DNA of 5,398 nt from Accumulibacter sp. (lineage in GTDB: Bacteria > Pseudomonadota > Gammaproteobacteria > Burkholderiales > Rhodocyclaceae), in assembly GCA_031267455.1 (NCBI GenBank), contig JAIRZC010000131.1:1-5398 (forward strand). Direction: 5' to 3'. Below, one piece after another: positions 1 through 5,398 of the stretch. Numbering within the stretch: position 1 is the stretch's first letter; each line of letters starts with the position of its first letter. The translations under genes were made by a program, and so were the position numbers. The notes under the pieces were generated by a model that saw only the letters and a program-made list of their open reading frames with translations, searched no databases and was not told the DNA's origin.

Positions 1-326
1 GATCGGGCGCGACGATCATCGGCGGTCTGTTTTTCGGGCTATCGCGCAAGGCGGCGACGGAGTTTTCGTTTTTTCTCGCGATTCCGACCTTGTTTGCCGC
101 GACCTTCTATTCACTCTACAAGGAGCGCGCGTTGCTCTCATTTGACGACATCGGACTTTTTACTGTGGGCTTTTTCGCCGCCTTTGCTTCCGCTTTCCTG
201 TGCGTTCGCTGGTTGTTGCGTTTCGTCTCAAGTCATGACTTTATGCCATTTGCCTGGTATCGCATCGCTTTCGGCCTCGTCGTCCTCGTCTCGTGGCATT
301 CCGGTTTCGTCGCTTGGTCCGCATGA
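1..326 (+). CDS. uppP: Undecaprenyl-diphosphatase UppP/BacA, C-terminal part (cut by left edge)
   Basis: This integral inner-membrane phosphatase converts undecaprenyl diphosphate to undecaprenyl phosphate, recycling the lipid carrier for peptidoglycan and surface polysaccharides; its loss or overexpression alters bacitracin sensitivity. Only 107 residues plus the TGA stop are present, where the family is usually about 265-280 residues. The first full codon (3-5) begins [18 protein letters not shown], the end of the PGxSRSGxT catalytic motif; the preceding bases 'ga' fit the last two bases of the motif Arg codon. Then come the conserved EFSFFLAIP segment and two further hydrophobic stretches (roughly [18 protein letters not shown] and the C-terminal [14 protein letters not shown]), matching the final membrane helices. 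The N-terminal ExxxE motif lies outside the window. The stop overlaps the next gene's ATG. Family assignment is firm. Confidence 0.95.
   Translation, partial: SGATIIGGLFFGLSRKAATEFSFFLAIPTLFAATFYSLYKERALLSFDDIGLFTVGFFAAFASAFLCVRWLLRFVSSHDFMPFAWYRIAFGLVVLVSWHSGFVAWSA
323..326 (+). other. ATGA stop/start overlap of uppP and the esterase gene
   Basis: The uppP stop TGA (324-326) is nested with the esterase start ATG (323-325). With no strong ribosome-binding site visible upstream, this arrangement suggests translational coupling and cotranscription. Confidence 0.85.
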
Positions 327-925
327 AACCAGCGATCGTTTACCTGCACGGGTTCAGTTCCTCGCCCAGTGCGTGGAAAGCGTCGATCCTTGCCGACGCG
401 ATGGCTTCGCGCGGGCTGTCCGAACGCGTCTTCCGCCCCACGCTCCCACACGTACCGGTTGATGCGCTCGCGGCGGCGGAAGACGCGCTTCGCGTATGCG
501 AAGAATCAGGGTACTCGCCAACGCTCGTCGGAAGTTCGCTTGGCGGTTTTTACGCGACGGTTCTCGCCGAGGCTCGCGCGATCAAGGCTGTGCTGATCAA
601 TCCGGTCGTCACGGCAAAAAAACCGCTGGAGCAGTTCATCGGCGTGCAAAACAACTTGCAGACCGGAGAAGTTTTCGAGCTGACGCGCGAACACATCCGC
701 CAACTCGAGGCGATGGAAGCGACGGTGCTCACACCGGAGCGCTACCTCGTGCTCGTCGAGACGGGTGACGAGGTTCTTGATTACCATGACGCGATCTTTC
801 GCTATGCGGGTGCTCGGCAATACGTCATGGAGGGTGGTAACCACAGTTACACACGCTTCCCCGAAATGCTTCCGACTATCTTCGATTTTTGCGGATTTTC
901 TTGCCAAGATGTACGTTCTGTTTGA
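323..925 (+). CDS. yqiA: YqiA-family alpha/beta-hydrolase esterase
   Basis: This is a 200-residue cytoplasmic serine esterase of the YqiA family, whose E. coli member cleaves short-chain acyl esters in vitro but has no settled physiological substrate. The N-terminal strand [15 protein letters not shown] carries the HGF oxyanion-hole region. The nucleophile elbow GSSLGG (residues 70-75) places Ser72 as nucleophile. The acid is an Asp in TGDEVLDY (Asp149 or Asp153), and His174 lies in GGNHSY. Family signatures YATVLAE and INPVV are also present, and length fits the family. The ATG at 323 is chosen because it starts right at the first strand; a GTG at 293 would add ten residues inside uppP. No clear ribosome-binding site is visible, so translation is probably coupled to uppP through the ATGA overlap. 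Its 3' end overlaps the RNase gene by 17 bases. Confidence 0.92.
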   Translation: MKPAIVYLHGFSSSPSAWKASILADAMASRGLSERVFRPTLPHVPVDALAAAEDALRVCEESGYSPTLVGSSLGGFYATVLAEARAIKAVLINPVVTAKKPLEQFIGVQNNLQTGEVFELTREHIRQLEAMEATVLTPERYLVLVETGDEVLDYHDAIFRYAGARQYVMEGGNHSYTRFPEMLPTIFDFCGFSCQDVRSV

Positions 926-2834
926 AGAAAGCGGTGTATTCAAGGCCGCAAATGTTCTGGCGGACAGCGGAACTTCGCTGCAAATCGAGATGTCGTCCGG
1001 GAAACGCGCCAAGATCAAGACGGGCAATATTCTATTGTGCTTCGTCGCGCCGCCGCCGGGCGAATTGTTTGCCGAAGCCGACGCACTCGCCAAGGAGATG
1101 CAGATTTCCTTCCTCTGGGAGTGCGCGGACGACGCCGAATTTCATTTCGCCGATTTCGCCGATGCCTATTTTGGTGGTCCCGGAAAAAAAGCGACTCCCA
1201 CCGAGGCTGCGGCGATCCTCATGGCCCTGCACGCCGCGCCTGTCCATTTTCATCGCAAAGGCAAGGGGCGTTTTCGCCGCGCGCCGGCGGAAATTCTTAC
1301 CGCTGCGCTCGCCGGCCTCGAAAAGAAGCGCCAACAGGCAATCTCGATCGAGCGAATGAACCGCAAGCTTCAGGAATTTCGTCTGCCGGAAGAATTCGTT
1401 CCTAATATCGAGACGCTTCTCTACGCACCAGACGGAAACCGCGCGGAAACCAAAGCGCTCGATGCGGCCTGCGTGGCAACCGGTCTTTCTCCCGTCCATT
1501 TGCTCCAGAAATGCGGTGCGATCCCTTCGCCATACGCTTACCACTTTCGACGTTTTCTGCGCGCCTACTTCCCTGAGGGGACGGATTTTCCGGGCATCGA
1601 TTTTTCCGCGCCGCAAATCGACCTGCCGTACGCGGATGTCCGGGCCTTTTCGATCGATGACGCGAAGACGACTGAAATCGACGACGCGTGCTCCCTTCGT
1701 CCGCTACCCGAAGGCGGCTGGCGAATCGGAATCCACATTGCCGCGCCCGCGCTGGGATTCGCTCCGGACTCCGCAATCGACCGCGCGGCGCGACAGCGGC
1801 TCTCGACGGTTTATATCCCGGGGAACCGGATTACGATGCTCCCTGAAACGGCCATACGCGAGTTCTCGCTGGCGGAATCCGGTGTGCGCCCGGTGATTTC
1901 GCTTTACCTGACGGTTTCGCCGGATTTTGAAGTCATCGCGAGTGAATCGACTATCGAACGCGTCTTGATCGCCGCAAACCTGCGCATCCAGGACATCGAG
2001 CCTCTTTTCAACGAAAAGACAATTGCTGAAGGGCTTTCCAATTTCCCGTTCCGGGACGAATTGCTGACGCTCTGGAAGTTCGCGCGCGCGCGCGAAATAT
2101 CGCGGGGGAAACCTTCTGCGCCACAGGGAACCCGGGATTATAATTTTTTGATCGAAGGCAACCCGGATACGCCGGAGAACTGCCGGATCCGCATTGCGGC
2201 GCGCAAGCGCGGAAGCCCGATCGACACGCTCGTTTCCGAACTCATGATCGCCGCCAATGGCACTTGGGGAGCTTTGTTGGCCGAAAGGGAAGTTCCGGCG
2301 ATTTACCGCGCCCAGGTGAACGGGAAGGTGCGCATAACGACTTCCCCTCTACCGCATGAGGGGCTGGGCGTCAAATGCTACGCTTGGTCGTCGTCGCCGT
2401 TACGGCGCTATGTTGACCTCGTCAACCAATGGCAGTTGATCGCTTGCCTGGACGACATCCCACCGCATTTCGCCGCAAGATCGGAAAAACTCTTCGTGGT
2501 CATGCGCGACTTCGAATTGACGTATGGCGCATATATCGACTTCCAGCGGCAGATGGAGCGGTATTGGTGCCTGCGCTGGATTGAGCAGGAAAAAATAAAA
2601 GCGCTCGAAGCAACGGCCCTGATGCGCGAAAATCTTGTTAGACTTGACAAGTTGCCGATCGTCCTGCGCGTCGAGTCCGTACCCGATTTGAGGCCCGGTG
2701 AGCGTGTCCGTCTTGGCATTGAATCCTTGGATCTGTTAACGTTGCAGCTGAATTGCCGTTACCTTGATACCTTCGGCGAAATGGACGAAGGTATCGAGGG
2801 TGACATTCCTGAGGAAGCGGAGGAAATGGATTAG
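909..2834 (+). CDS. RNase II/RNB-domain exoribonuclease, betaproteobacterial type
   Basis: This 641-residue protein is predicted to be a cytoplasmic 3'-5' exoribonuclease acting on single-stranded RNA; length is near E. coli RNase II. Residues 1-90 form a divergent N-terminal region with the start [20 protein letters not shown] and GKRAKIK. The RNB core runs from about 235 to 545: FSIDDAKTTEIDDA (247-260) supplies the metal-binding acidic residues, followed by VYIPGNRITMLPE (301-313), SELMIAAN (443-450) and SSPLRRYVDLVNQWQL (495-510). About 575-620 may be a degenerate S1-like region, then an acidic tail. Compared with E. coli, Asp207 is Glu256, the usual HIAD reads HIAA, and the usual NHR after SPxRxY reads NQW. 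The ATG at 909 is preferred because the recognisable N-terminus begins there, although no clear ribosome-binding site precedes it; an upstream in-frame start at 765 would lie deep in the esterase gene. Confidence 0.92.
   Translation: MYVLFEESGVFKAANVLADSGTSLQIEMSSGKRAKIKTGNILLCFVAPPPGELFAEADALAKEMQISFLWECADDAEFHFADFADAYFGGPGKKATPTEAAAILMALHAAPVHFHRKGKGRFRRAPAEILTAALAGLEKKRQQAISIERMNRKLQEFRLPEEFVPNIETLLYAPDGNRAETKALDAACVATGLSPVHLLQKCGAIPSPYAYHFRRFLRAYFPEGTDFPGIDFSAPQIDLPYADVRAFSIDDAKTTEIDDACSLRPLPEGGWRIGIHIAAPALGFAPDSAIDRAARQRLSTVYIPGNRITMLPETAIREFSLAESGVRPVISLYLTVSPDFEVIASESTIERVLIAANLRIQDIEPLFNEKTIAEGLSNFPFRDELLTLWKFARAREISRGKPSAPQGTRDYNFLIEGNPDTPENCRIRIAARKRGSPIDTLVSELMIAANGTWGALLAEREVPAIYRAQVNGKVRITTSPLPHEGLGVKCYAWSSSPLRRYVDLVNQWQLIACLDDIPPHFAARSEKLFVVMRDFELTYGAYIDFQRQMERYWCLRWIEQEKIKALEATALMRENLVRLDKLPIVLRVESVPDLRPGERVRLGIESLDLLTLQLNCRYLDTFGEMDEGIEGDIPEEAEEMD
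2081..2094 (+). repeat. (CG)7 dinucleotide tract
   Basis: Seven uninterrupted CG units lie in the RNase gene, encoding part of FARARE (residues 391-396). With the flanking TT and AA they form an 18-bp perfect palindrome (2079-2096). Alternating CG of this kind can adopt Z-DNA or cruciform structure and is prone to slippage. The reading frame is intact here. Confidence 0.9.
2762..2799 (+). repeat. 14-bp inverted repeat / strong hairpin at the 3' end of the RNase gene
   Basis: Bases 2762-2775 (CCTTGATACCTTCG) pair with 2786-2799 (CGAAGGTATCGAGG) across a 10-base loop. Thirteen pairs are Watson-Crick and one (2765/2796) is a G-U wobble in RNA; the inner ten base pairs are a perfect inverted repeat in DNA. 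It lies in the last codons of the RNase gene, 36 bases before the tonB GTG and 19 bases before its GGAGG. No T-run follows, so it is not a standard intrinsic terminator. It may be an mRNA-stabilising or processing structure, or a protein-binding palindrome. Confidence 0.7.
2819..2823 (+). promoter_or_regulatory. Probable ribosome-binding site of tonB
   Basis: GGAGG ends twelve bases before the GTG at 2836, a somewhat long spacing, and lies inside the last codons of the RNase gene. It favours the GTG at 2836 over the ATG at 2875, which is preceded only by weak purine matches. Confidence 0.5.
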
Positions 2835-2835
2835 C

Positions 2836-3744
2836 GTGAACGCTCTGAGCCTTTCAAATCCCGCCCACGGCACGATGCGTCAGGGGGATCGTAATCTCCT
2901 GTTGGGTCTGGGGGTTTCTTTCGTTTTGCACGTCTTGGTACTCTCGGTGCACTTTCAATTTCCAGAAGTCTCGCGTGTAATCGGCGGGAAAGCACTCGAC
3001 ATCATTCTCGTCAACAGCAAGTCGGCGCGCCGCCCGAGCGATCCGCAGGCATTCGCGCAGAATGACCTCGACGGCGGCGGGAACTCGGACCGCGATGTGC
3101 GCGCTTCGACACCACTGCCCTATTCAGAATTTCAGCAGGACGGCAACAGCTTGGAGCAGCGATCCCAACACCGGTCGGAAGCTGCCGAGGCGCGGCGGCA
3201 GATCATGCTTTCCGAAGATACTCGAAGCGACCGAAAGACACTGAGCCGGAAGAGCGGCAACGGAAAAAGCGACGGCAGCGAGGCGAATTCCGGGAATCCA
3301 AGCGGAATGGAGCTCGCCGATAGCGCGCTCGCGATGGCAAGGCTCCAAGGTGAAATCGCGCGCGAATTCCAAGCCTACAATAGCCGTCCACGCAAACGTT
3401 TCGTCGGAGCGAGAACGATCGGTATCGTCGAAGCCCAGTATGTCGAGGACTGGCGGATCAAAGTCGAGCGCGTCGGCACGCTCAACTATCCGTCTGCCGC
3501 GAAAGGCAGGCTCTACGGAAACCTGATGCTTACCGTCACTATCGCGAAAGACGGCAACATCGAATCCGTCGAGATCAATCGTTCATCCGGTCATAAAGTG
3601 CTCGACGAGGCAGCGCGTCGCATTGTGACGATGGCTGGCCCCTACCCACCCTTTACGCCTGAGATGCTGAAGAAATTCGAAATCCTCGTCATCACCCGGA
3701 ACTGGAGCTTTACCAGCGGCGATAGACTCGAAACCCGGCGCTAG
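2836..3744 (+). CDS. tonB: TonB-family energy transducer
   Basis: This 302-residue protein is predicted to link the inner-membrane proton-motive force, through ExbB/ExbD, to outer-membrane TonB-dependent receptors. A short cytoplasmic N-terminus is followed by one membrane anchor at about residues 20-40 (NLLLGLGVSFVLHVLVLSV), a periplasmic linker at about 60-200, and a C-terminal TonB domain at about 203-295 with YVEDWRIKVERVGTLNYPSA, then GRLYGNLMLTVTIAKDG, IESVEINRSSGHKVLDEAA and a final strand near ITRNWSFTSG. The linker is rich in Ser, Arg, Gln, Asp and Asn and poor in Pro, unlike the Pro/Glu/Lys-rich spacer of E. coli TonB. GTG at 2836 is preferred because GGAGG lies upstream and it abuts the RNase stop; ATG at 2875 (289 residues) is the alternative. 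No exbB or exbD is in the window. TonB-domain call is firm; receptor partners are unknown. Confidence 0.92.
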   Translation: MNALSLSNPAHGTMRQGDRNLLLGLGVSFVLHVLVLSVHFQFPEVSRVIGGKALDIILVNSKSARRPSDPQAFAQNDLDGGGNSDRDVRASTPLPYSEFQQDGNSLEQRSQHRSEAAEARRQIMLSEDTRSDRKTLSRKSGNGKSDGSEANSGNPSGMELADSALAMARLQGEIAREFQAYNSRPRKRFVGARTIGIVEAQYVEDWRIKVERVGTLNYPSAAKGRLYGNLMLTVTIAKDGNIESVEINRSSGHKVLDEAARRIVTMAGPYPPFTPEMLKKFEILVITRNWSFTSGDRLETRR

Positions 3745-3787
3745 AAAATGCGTCTAGGATAATTTAATTTCTGGATCGCCCCCGCCC
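3745..3787 (+). other. Short AT-richer gap between tonB and mtgA
   Basis: These 43 bases separate the tonB stop from the mtgA TTG. The first two thirds (for example GATAATTTAATTT at 3758-3770) are more AT-rich than the surroundings. GATAAT at 3758-3763 resembles a -10 hexamer, but no -35 match lies at the expected distance. An ATG at 3748 opens only a four-codon frame. I see no terminator hairpin and no recognisable remnant of a gene. Confidence 0.5.
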
Positions 3788-4537
3788 TTGTCGATTCCGA
3801 TTTTCCGTACTGGCCGCGTAACGCACGGCACATCTTCGCGCCGAGCGCGATTCACAAACGGGATAAAACGCTTTTTTCTTATCGTCGCAGGGATATTCCT
3901 CCTCCGCGAATCCTGGTTTTTTGGGTGGGTCCTCTGGTGGGAGCGCGTCAATCCGGGCATGACCCGCTTTATGGAGATACGCGCCGCCCAAATCCATGCC
4001 GTCGACCCCGGGCGCGCGCTGCAGAAGACTTGGGTCGCCTACGACGGCATTTCGGTTCATTTGAAACGCGCGCTGATCGCTTCGGAAGACAGTCGATTTT
4101 CCTATCACAAGGGTTTCGATTGGGGAAGCATCCGCCATGCGGTCGATGCCAACGCGAAGCGCGGAAAAATCGTCGCGGGCGGCTCGACGATCACGCAACA
4201 ACTCGCGAAAAACCTTTTTCTTTCGCCGGAAAAAACGCCGTTACGCAAAATCCAAGAAGCACTGATTACTTTGATGATCGAATCAACCTGGGAAAAACAG
4301 CGCATATTCGAAGTTTACATCAATATCATAGAATGGGGCGATGGTGTTTTCGGCGCCGAAGCCGCCGCGCGCCATTATTTCGGCGTGAGCGCGGCGCACC
4401 TTTCGCCGGGTCAGGCGGCCTATCTGGCCGCGATCGTTCCGCGCCCCCGGTTTTACGACCGAAACAGGAACGCGCCGGAACTTCTCCGGAAGAGTTTCGT
4501 CCTACTGCATCGGATGCCGCTGGTACGAATTCCCTGA
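3788..4537 (+). CDS. mtgA: Monofunctional biosynthetic peptidoglycan transglycosylase MtgA (GT51)
   Basis: This GT51 enzyme polymerises lipid II into glycan strands at the outer face of the inner membrane and releases undecaprenyl diphosphate. It has 249 residues, close to the family norm. A basic N-terminus leads to a hydrophobic anchor at about 26-51, interrupted by Arg40-Glu41. The catalytic motif SEDSRFSYHKGFDW (99-112) has Glu100; GGSTITQQLAKNLFL is at 131-145; RKIQE (153-157) supplies the second conserved Glu157; EVYINIIEWGDGVFG spans 175-189; and ARHYF and VPRPRFYD follow. No transpeptidase domain is present. The TTG at 3788 is chosen because an in-frame stop lies at 3755-3757 and the next in-frame ATG (3959) falls after the anchor. 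The ribosome-binding site is weak. It sits 43 bases after tonB, where aroE often lies in relatives. Confidence 0.95.
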   Translation: MSIPIFRTGRVTHGTSSRRARFTNGIKRFFLIVAGIFLLRESWFFGWVLWWERVNPGMTRFMEIRAAQIHAVDPGRALQKTWVAYDGISVHLKRALIASEDSRFSYHKGFDWGSIRHAVDANAKRGKIVAGGSTITQQLAKNLFLSPEKTPLRKIQEALITLMIESTWEKQRIFEVYINIIEWGDGVFGAEAAARHYFGVSAAHLSPGQAAYLAAIVPRPRFYDRNRNAPELLRKSFVLLHRMPLVRIP

Positions 4538-4571
4538 ATTTTCGGCAAGCACCGTTGTCAAAACAGGGAAT
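4529..4571 (+). repeat. Inverted repeat spanning the mtgA stop codon
   Basis: ATTCCCTG (4529-4536) is the exact reverse complement of CAGGGAAT (4564-4571), with 27 bases between. Short inner matches (TTTT with AAAA, CGG with CCG) could extend it imperfectly. It could be a weak end-of-gene structure for mtgA, but no T-run follows, so I do not call it a terminator. Eight-base matches at this distance can also arise by chance. Confidence 0.35.
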
Positions 4572-4589
4572 CCATTCAGTCCGAAGGCG

Positions 4590-4613
4590 TTGACATCCCG
4601 CGCGTGCTAGAAT
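4590..4613 (+). promoter_or_regulatory. Candidate promoter for corA (extended -10)
   Basis: TAGAAT at 4608-4613 is preceded by TG at 4605-4606, giving an extended -10 element of the form TGnTAnAAT. A perfect TTGACA lies at 4590-4595, but only 12 bases separate the two hexamers, too short for a standard sigma-70 pair. The extended -10 may therefore work alone. It lies 39 bases before the corA start codon in the only sizeable intergenic gap of the window. Confidence 0.5.
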
Positions 4614-4640
4614 CTCGGCCTGCTCGACGCGTGCCCTTTT

Positions 4641-4645
4641 GAAGG
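4641..4645 (+). promoter_or_regulatory. Ribosome-binding site of corA
   Basis: GAAGG ends seven bases before the ATG at 4653. This supports the long start with the extra N-terminal region rather than a later start at the usual CorA beginning. Confidence 0.7.
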
Positions 4646-4652
4646 CCTATCC

Positions 4653-5398
4653 ATGAGTGAAGAAAACGACAACCTGCTCAGCGTCAAAAAGCTGATCGAC
4701 GACCACAGGCTCGTCAAGGGGTTTCTTGATCGGGAAACGCCGTATCAGCTCGACGACATGGAATATAGGCAAAGTCTCGCCGCGCTCCGCGAGTTGCTTG
4801 ACCGCATCCCTTCCGACGAAATCGCTCGCATCATCGAGGTTTTGCGTCCTGAAGAGCGCCTGCTCGTCTGGAGCGAAGTAAGAGAAGACCGGGGCGAATC
4901 CCTGCTCGACATCCTCGATGACGAGGTGCGCCAGAGCCTCGTCTGGGATAGCCATTTTCGCAGCAGGAAGACGGTCGTTAGCGCTTTCGAGCTCCGCAAC
5001 GGACGGTTGAGCCAGATTTCGATCAATACGCCCGACGATCTGAAAGCGATCAAGCCGATCTGGGTCGACCTCGTCGCGCCGACGCCCGAAATCCGTTCCT
5101 GGGTCGGCGAGTTCTTCAACATCGAACTACCGAATCCGAGTACGCTGACCGATCTGGAAGCAAGCGCGCGCTTTTACGTCGAGGATAACGGCGAAATTCA
5201 CCTTCACTCGGATTTTTTGCTCGATTCGAAAGAGGACTCACGAAATGTGCCGGTTGCGTTGATCCTGCACCGTGACATCCTGTTTACCGTGCGCACCGAA
5301 GAACTTCCGGTCTTCCGCCTGCAACGCCTCCGCGCGCGGACACAACCAGGTTACGTAACGGATGGCAAGGACGTCCTGCTTGATCTTTACGCGGCCGA
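4653..5398 (+). CDS. corA: CorA-type Mg2+/Co2+ transporter with N-terminal extension, 5' part (cut by right edge)
   Basis: The 248 visible codons run off the right edge without a stop. From about residue 108 the protein follows the cytoplasmic domain of E. coli CorA closely: SAFELRNGRLSQI, WVDLVAPTPE (137-146), LEASARFYVEDNGEIHLHSD (168-187), VPVALILHRDILFTVR and FRLQRLRARTQPG. The two membrane helices and the GMN selectivity motif would lie beyond the window. Residues 1-107 have no counterpart in E. coli CorA. They are charged and helix-like (LRELLDRIPSDEIARIIEVL, RPEERLLVWSEV, LLDILDDEVRQSLV), resembling the leucine/acidic repeats of the MgtE N-terminal regulatory domain; that resemblance is by eye. 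The ATG at 4653 has a good GAAGG seven bases upstream, and no ATG start exists at the usual CorA beginning. The role is Mg2+ uptake at the inner membrane. Confidence 0.9.
   Translation, partial: MSEENDNLLSVKKLIDDHRLVKGFLDRETPYQLDDMEYRQSLAALRELLDRIPSDEIARIIEVLRPEERLLVWSEVREDRGESLLDILDDEVRQSLVWDSHFRSRKTVVSAFELRNGRLSQISINTPDDLKAIKPIWVDLVAPTPEIRSWVGEFFNIELPNPSTLTDLEASARFYVEDNGEIHLHSDFLLDSKEDSRNVPVALILHRDILFTVRTEELPVFRLQRLRARTQPGYVTDGKDVLLDLYAA

Noticed and set aside
506..1093. Long minus-strand open frame of 195 codons opposite the esterase and RNase genes
   Set aside because: It lies fully antisense to two genes with clear family motifs, and its translation shows no recognisable domain; it is a by-product of their codon use.
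1184..1190. A AAA AAA heptamer in the RNase frame, like a -1 frameshift site (a second one lies at 616-622 in the esterase gene)
   Set aside because: A -1 shift would end at 1405 and give a truncated, meaningless product. I identified no stimulatory upstream ribosome-binding site or downstream stem, and the Lys-Lys codons explain the run.
1032..1616. Minus-strand open frame of 194 codons opposite the RNase gene
   Set aside because: Antisense to a well-supported gene, Arg-rich low-meaning translation, no ribosome-binding site or motif.
2833..2844. Short palindrome AGCGTGAACGCT around the tonB start as an operator
   Set aside because: Only five paired bases with a two-base centre; this is too short to separate from chance.
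3748..3762. Tiny ATG frame (MRLG) after the tonB stop as a leader peptide or aroE remnant
   Set aside because: Only four codons, no ribosome-binding site of note, and no similarity to the usual AroE N-terminus.
4529..4571. Rho-independent terminator after mtgA
   Set aside because: The inverted repeat spans the stop codon with a 27-base loop and no T-run follows, so it does not meet the pattern.

Overview
The window reads as an ordinary chromosomal segment of a Gram-negative bacterium, most likely a betaproteobacterium. The DNA is moderately GC-rich by eye. All genes are on the + strand and packed tightly with short overlaps. The RNB-domain protein has the N-terminal region I associate with the betaproteobacterial branch of that family, and RNB, TonB and MtgA genes are close neighbours in many betaproteobacterial chromosomes. 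The taxonomic call rests on protein recognition and remembered gene order, not on a search. I saw no mobile element, CRISPR array, tRNA or rRNA.

Layout. Positions 1-326 hold the C-terminal 107 residues of undecaprenyl-diphosphatase (UppP), cut by the left edge inside its catalytic motif. A YqiA-type alpha/beta-hydrolase (323-925) overlaps it by ATGA. An RNase II/RNB-domain exoribonuclease (909-2834) overlaps the esterase by 17 bases. A TonB-like energy transducer (2836-3744) starts one base after the RNB stop. After a 43-base AT-richer gap comes the monofunctional peptidoglycan transglycosylase MtgA (3788-4537, TTG start). A 115-base intergenic region with an extended -10 promoter candidate leads to a CorA-type Mg2+ transporter (4653 to the right edge, incomplete), which has about 107 extra N-terminal residues compared with E. 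coli CorA.

How the genes relate. uppP, the esterase, the RNase and tonB look like one transcription unit coupled by overlaps. mtgA may belong to it or have its own start. UppP and MtgA are functionally linked: glycan polymerisation from lipid II releases undecaprenyl diphosphate, which UppP dephosphorylates for reuse. TonB and CorA are envelope transport proteins. The esterase and RNase have no evident tie to these beyond position.

Most worth a second look: a strong 14-bp hairpin at the 3' end of the RNase gene just before tonB; the N-terminal domain added to CorA; replaced family residues in the RNB protein; the apparent absence of aroE between tonB and mtgA; and a (CG)7 tract inside the RNase gene. 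I found no convincing evidence of an entirely new multi-gene system.
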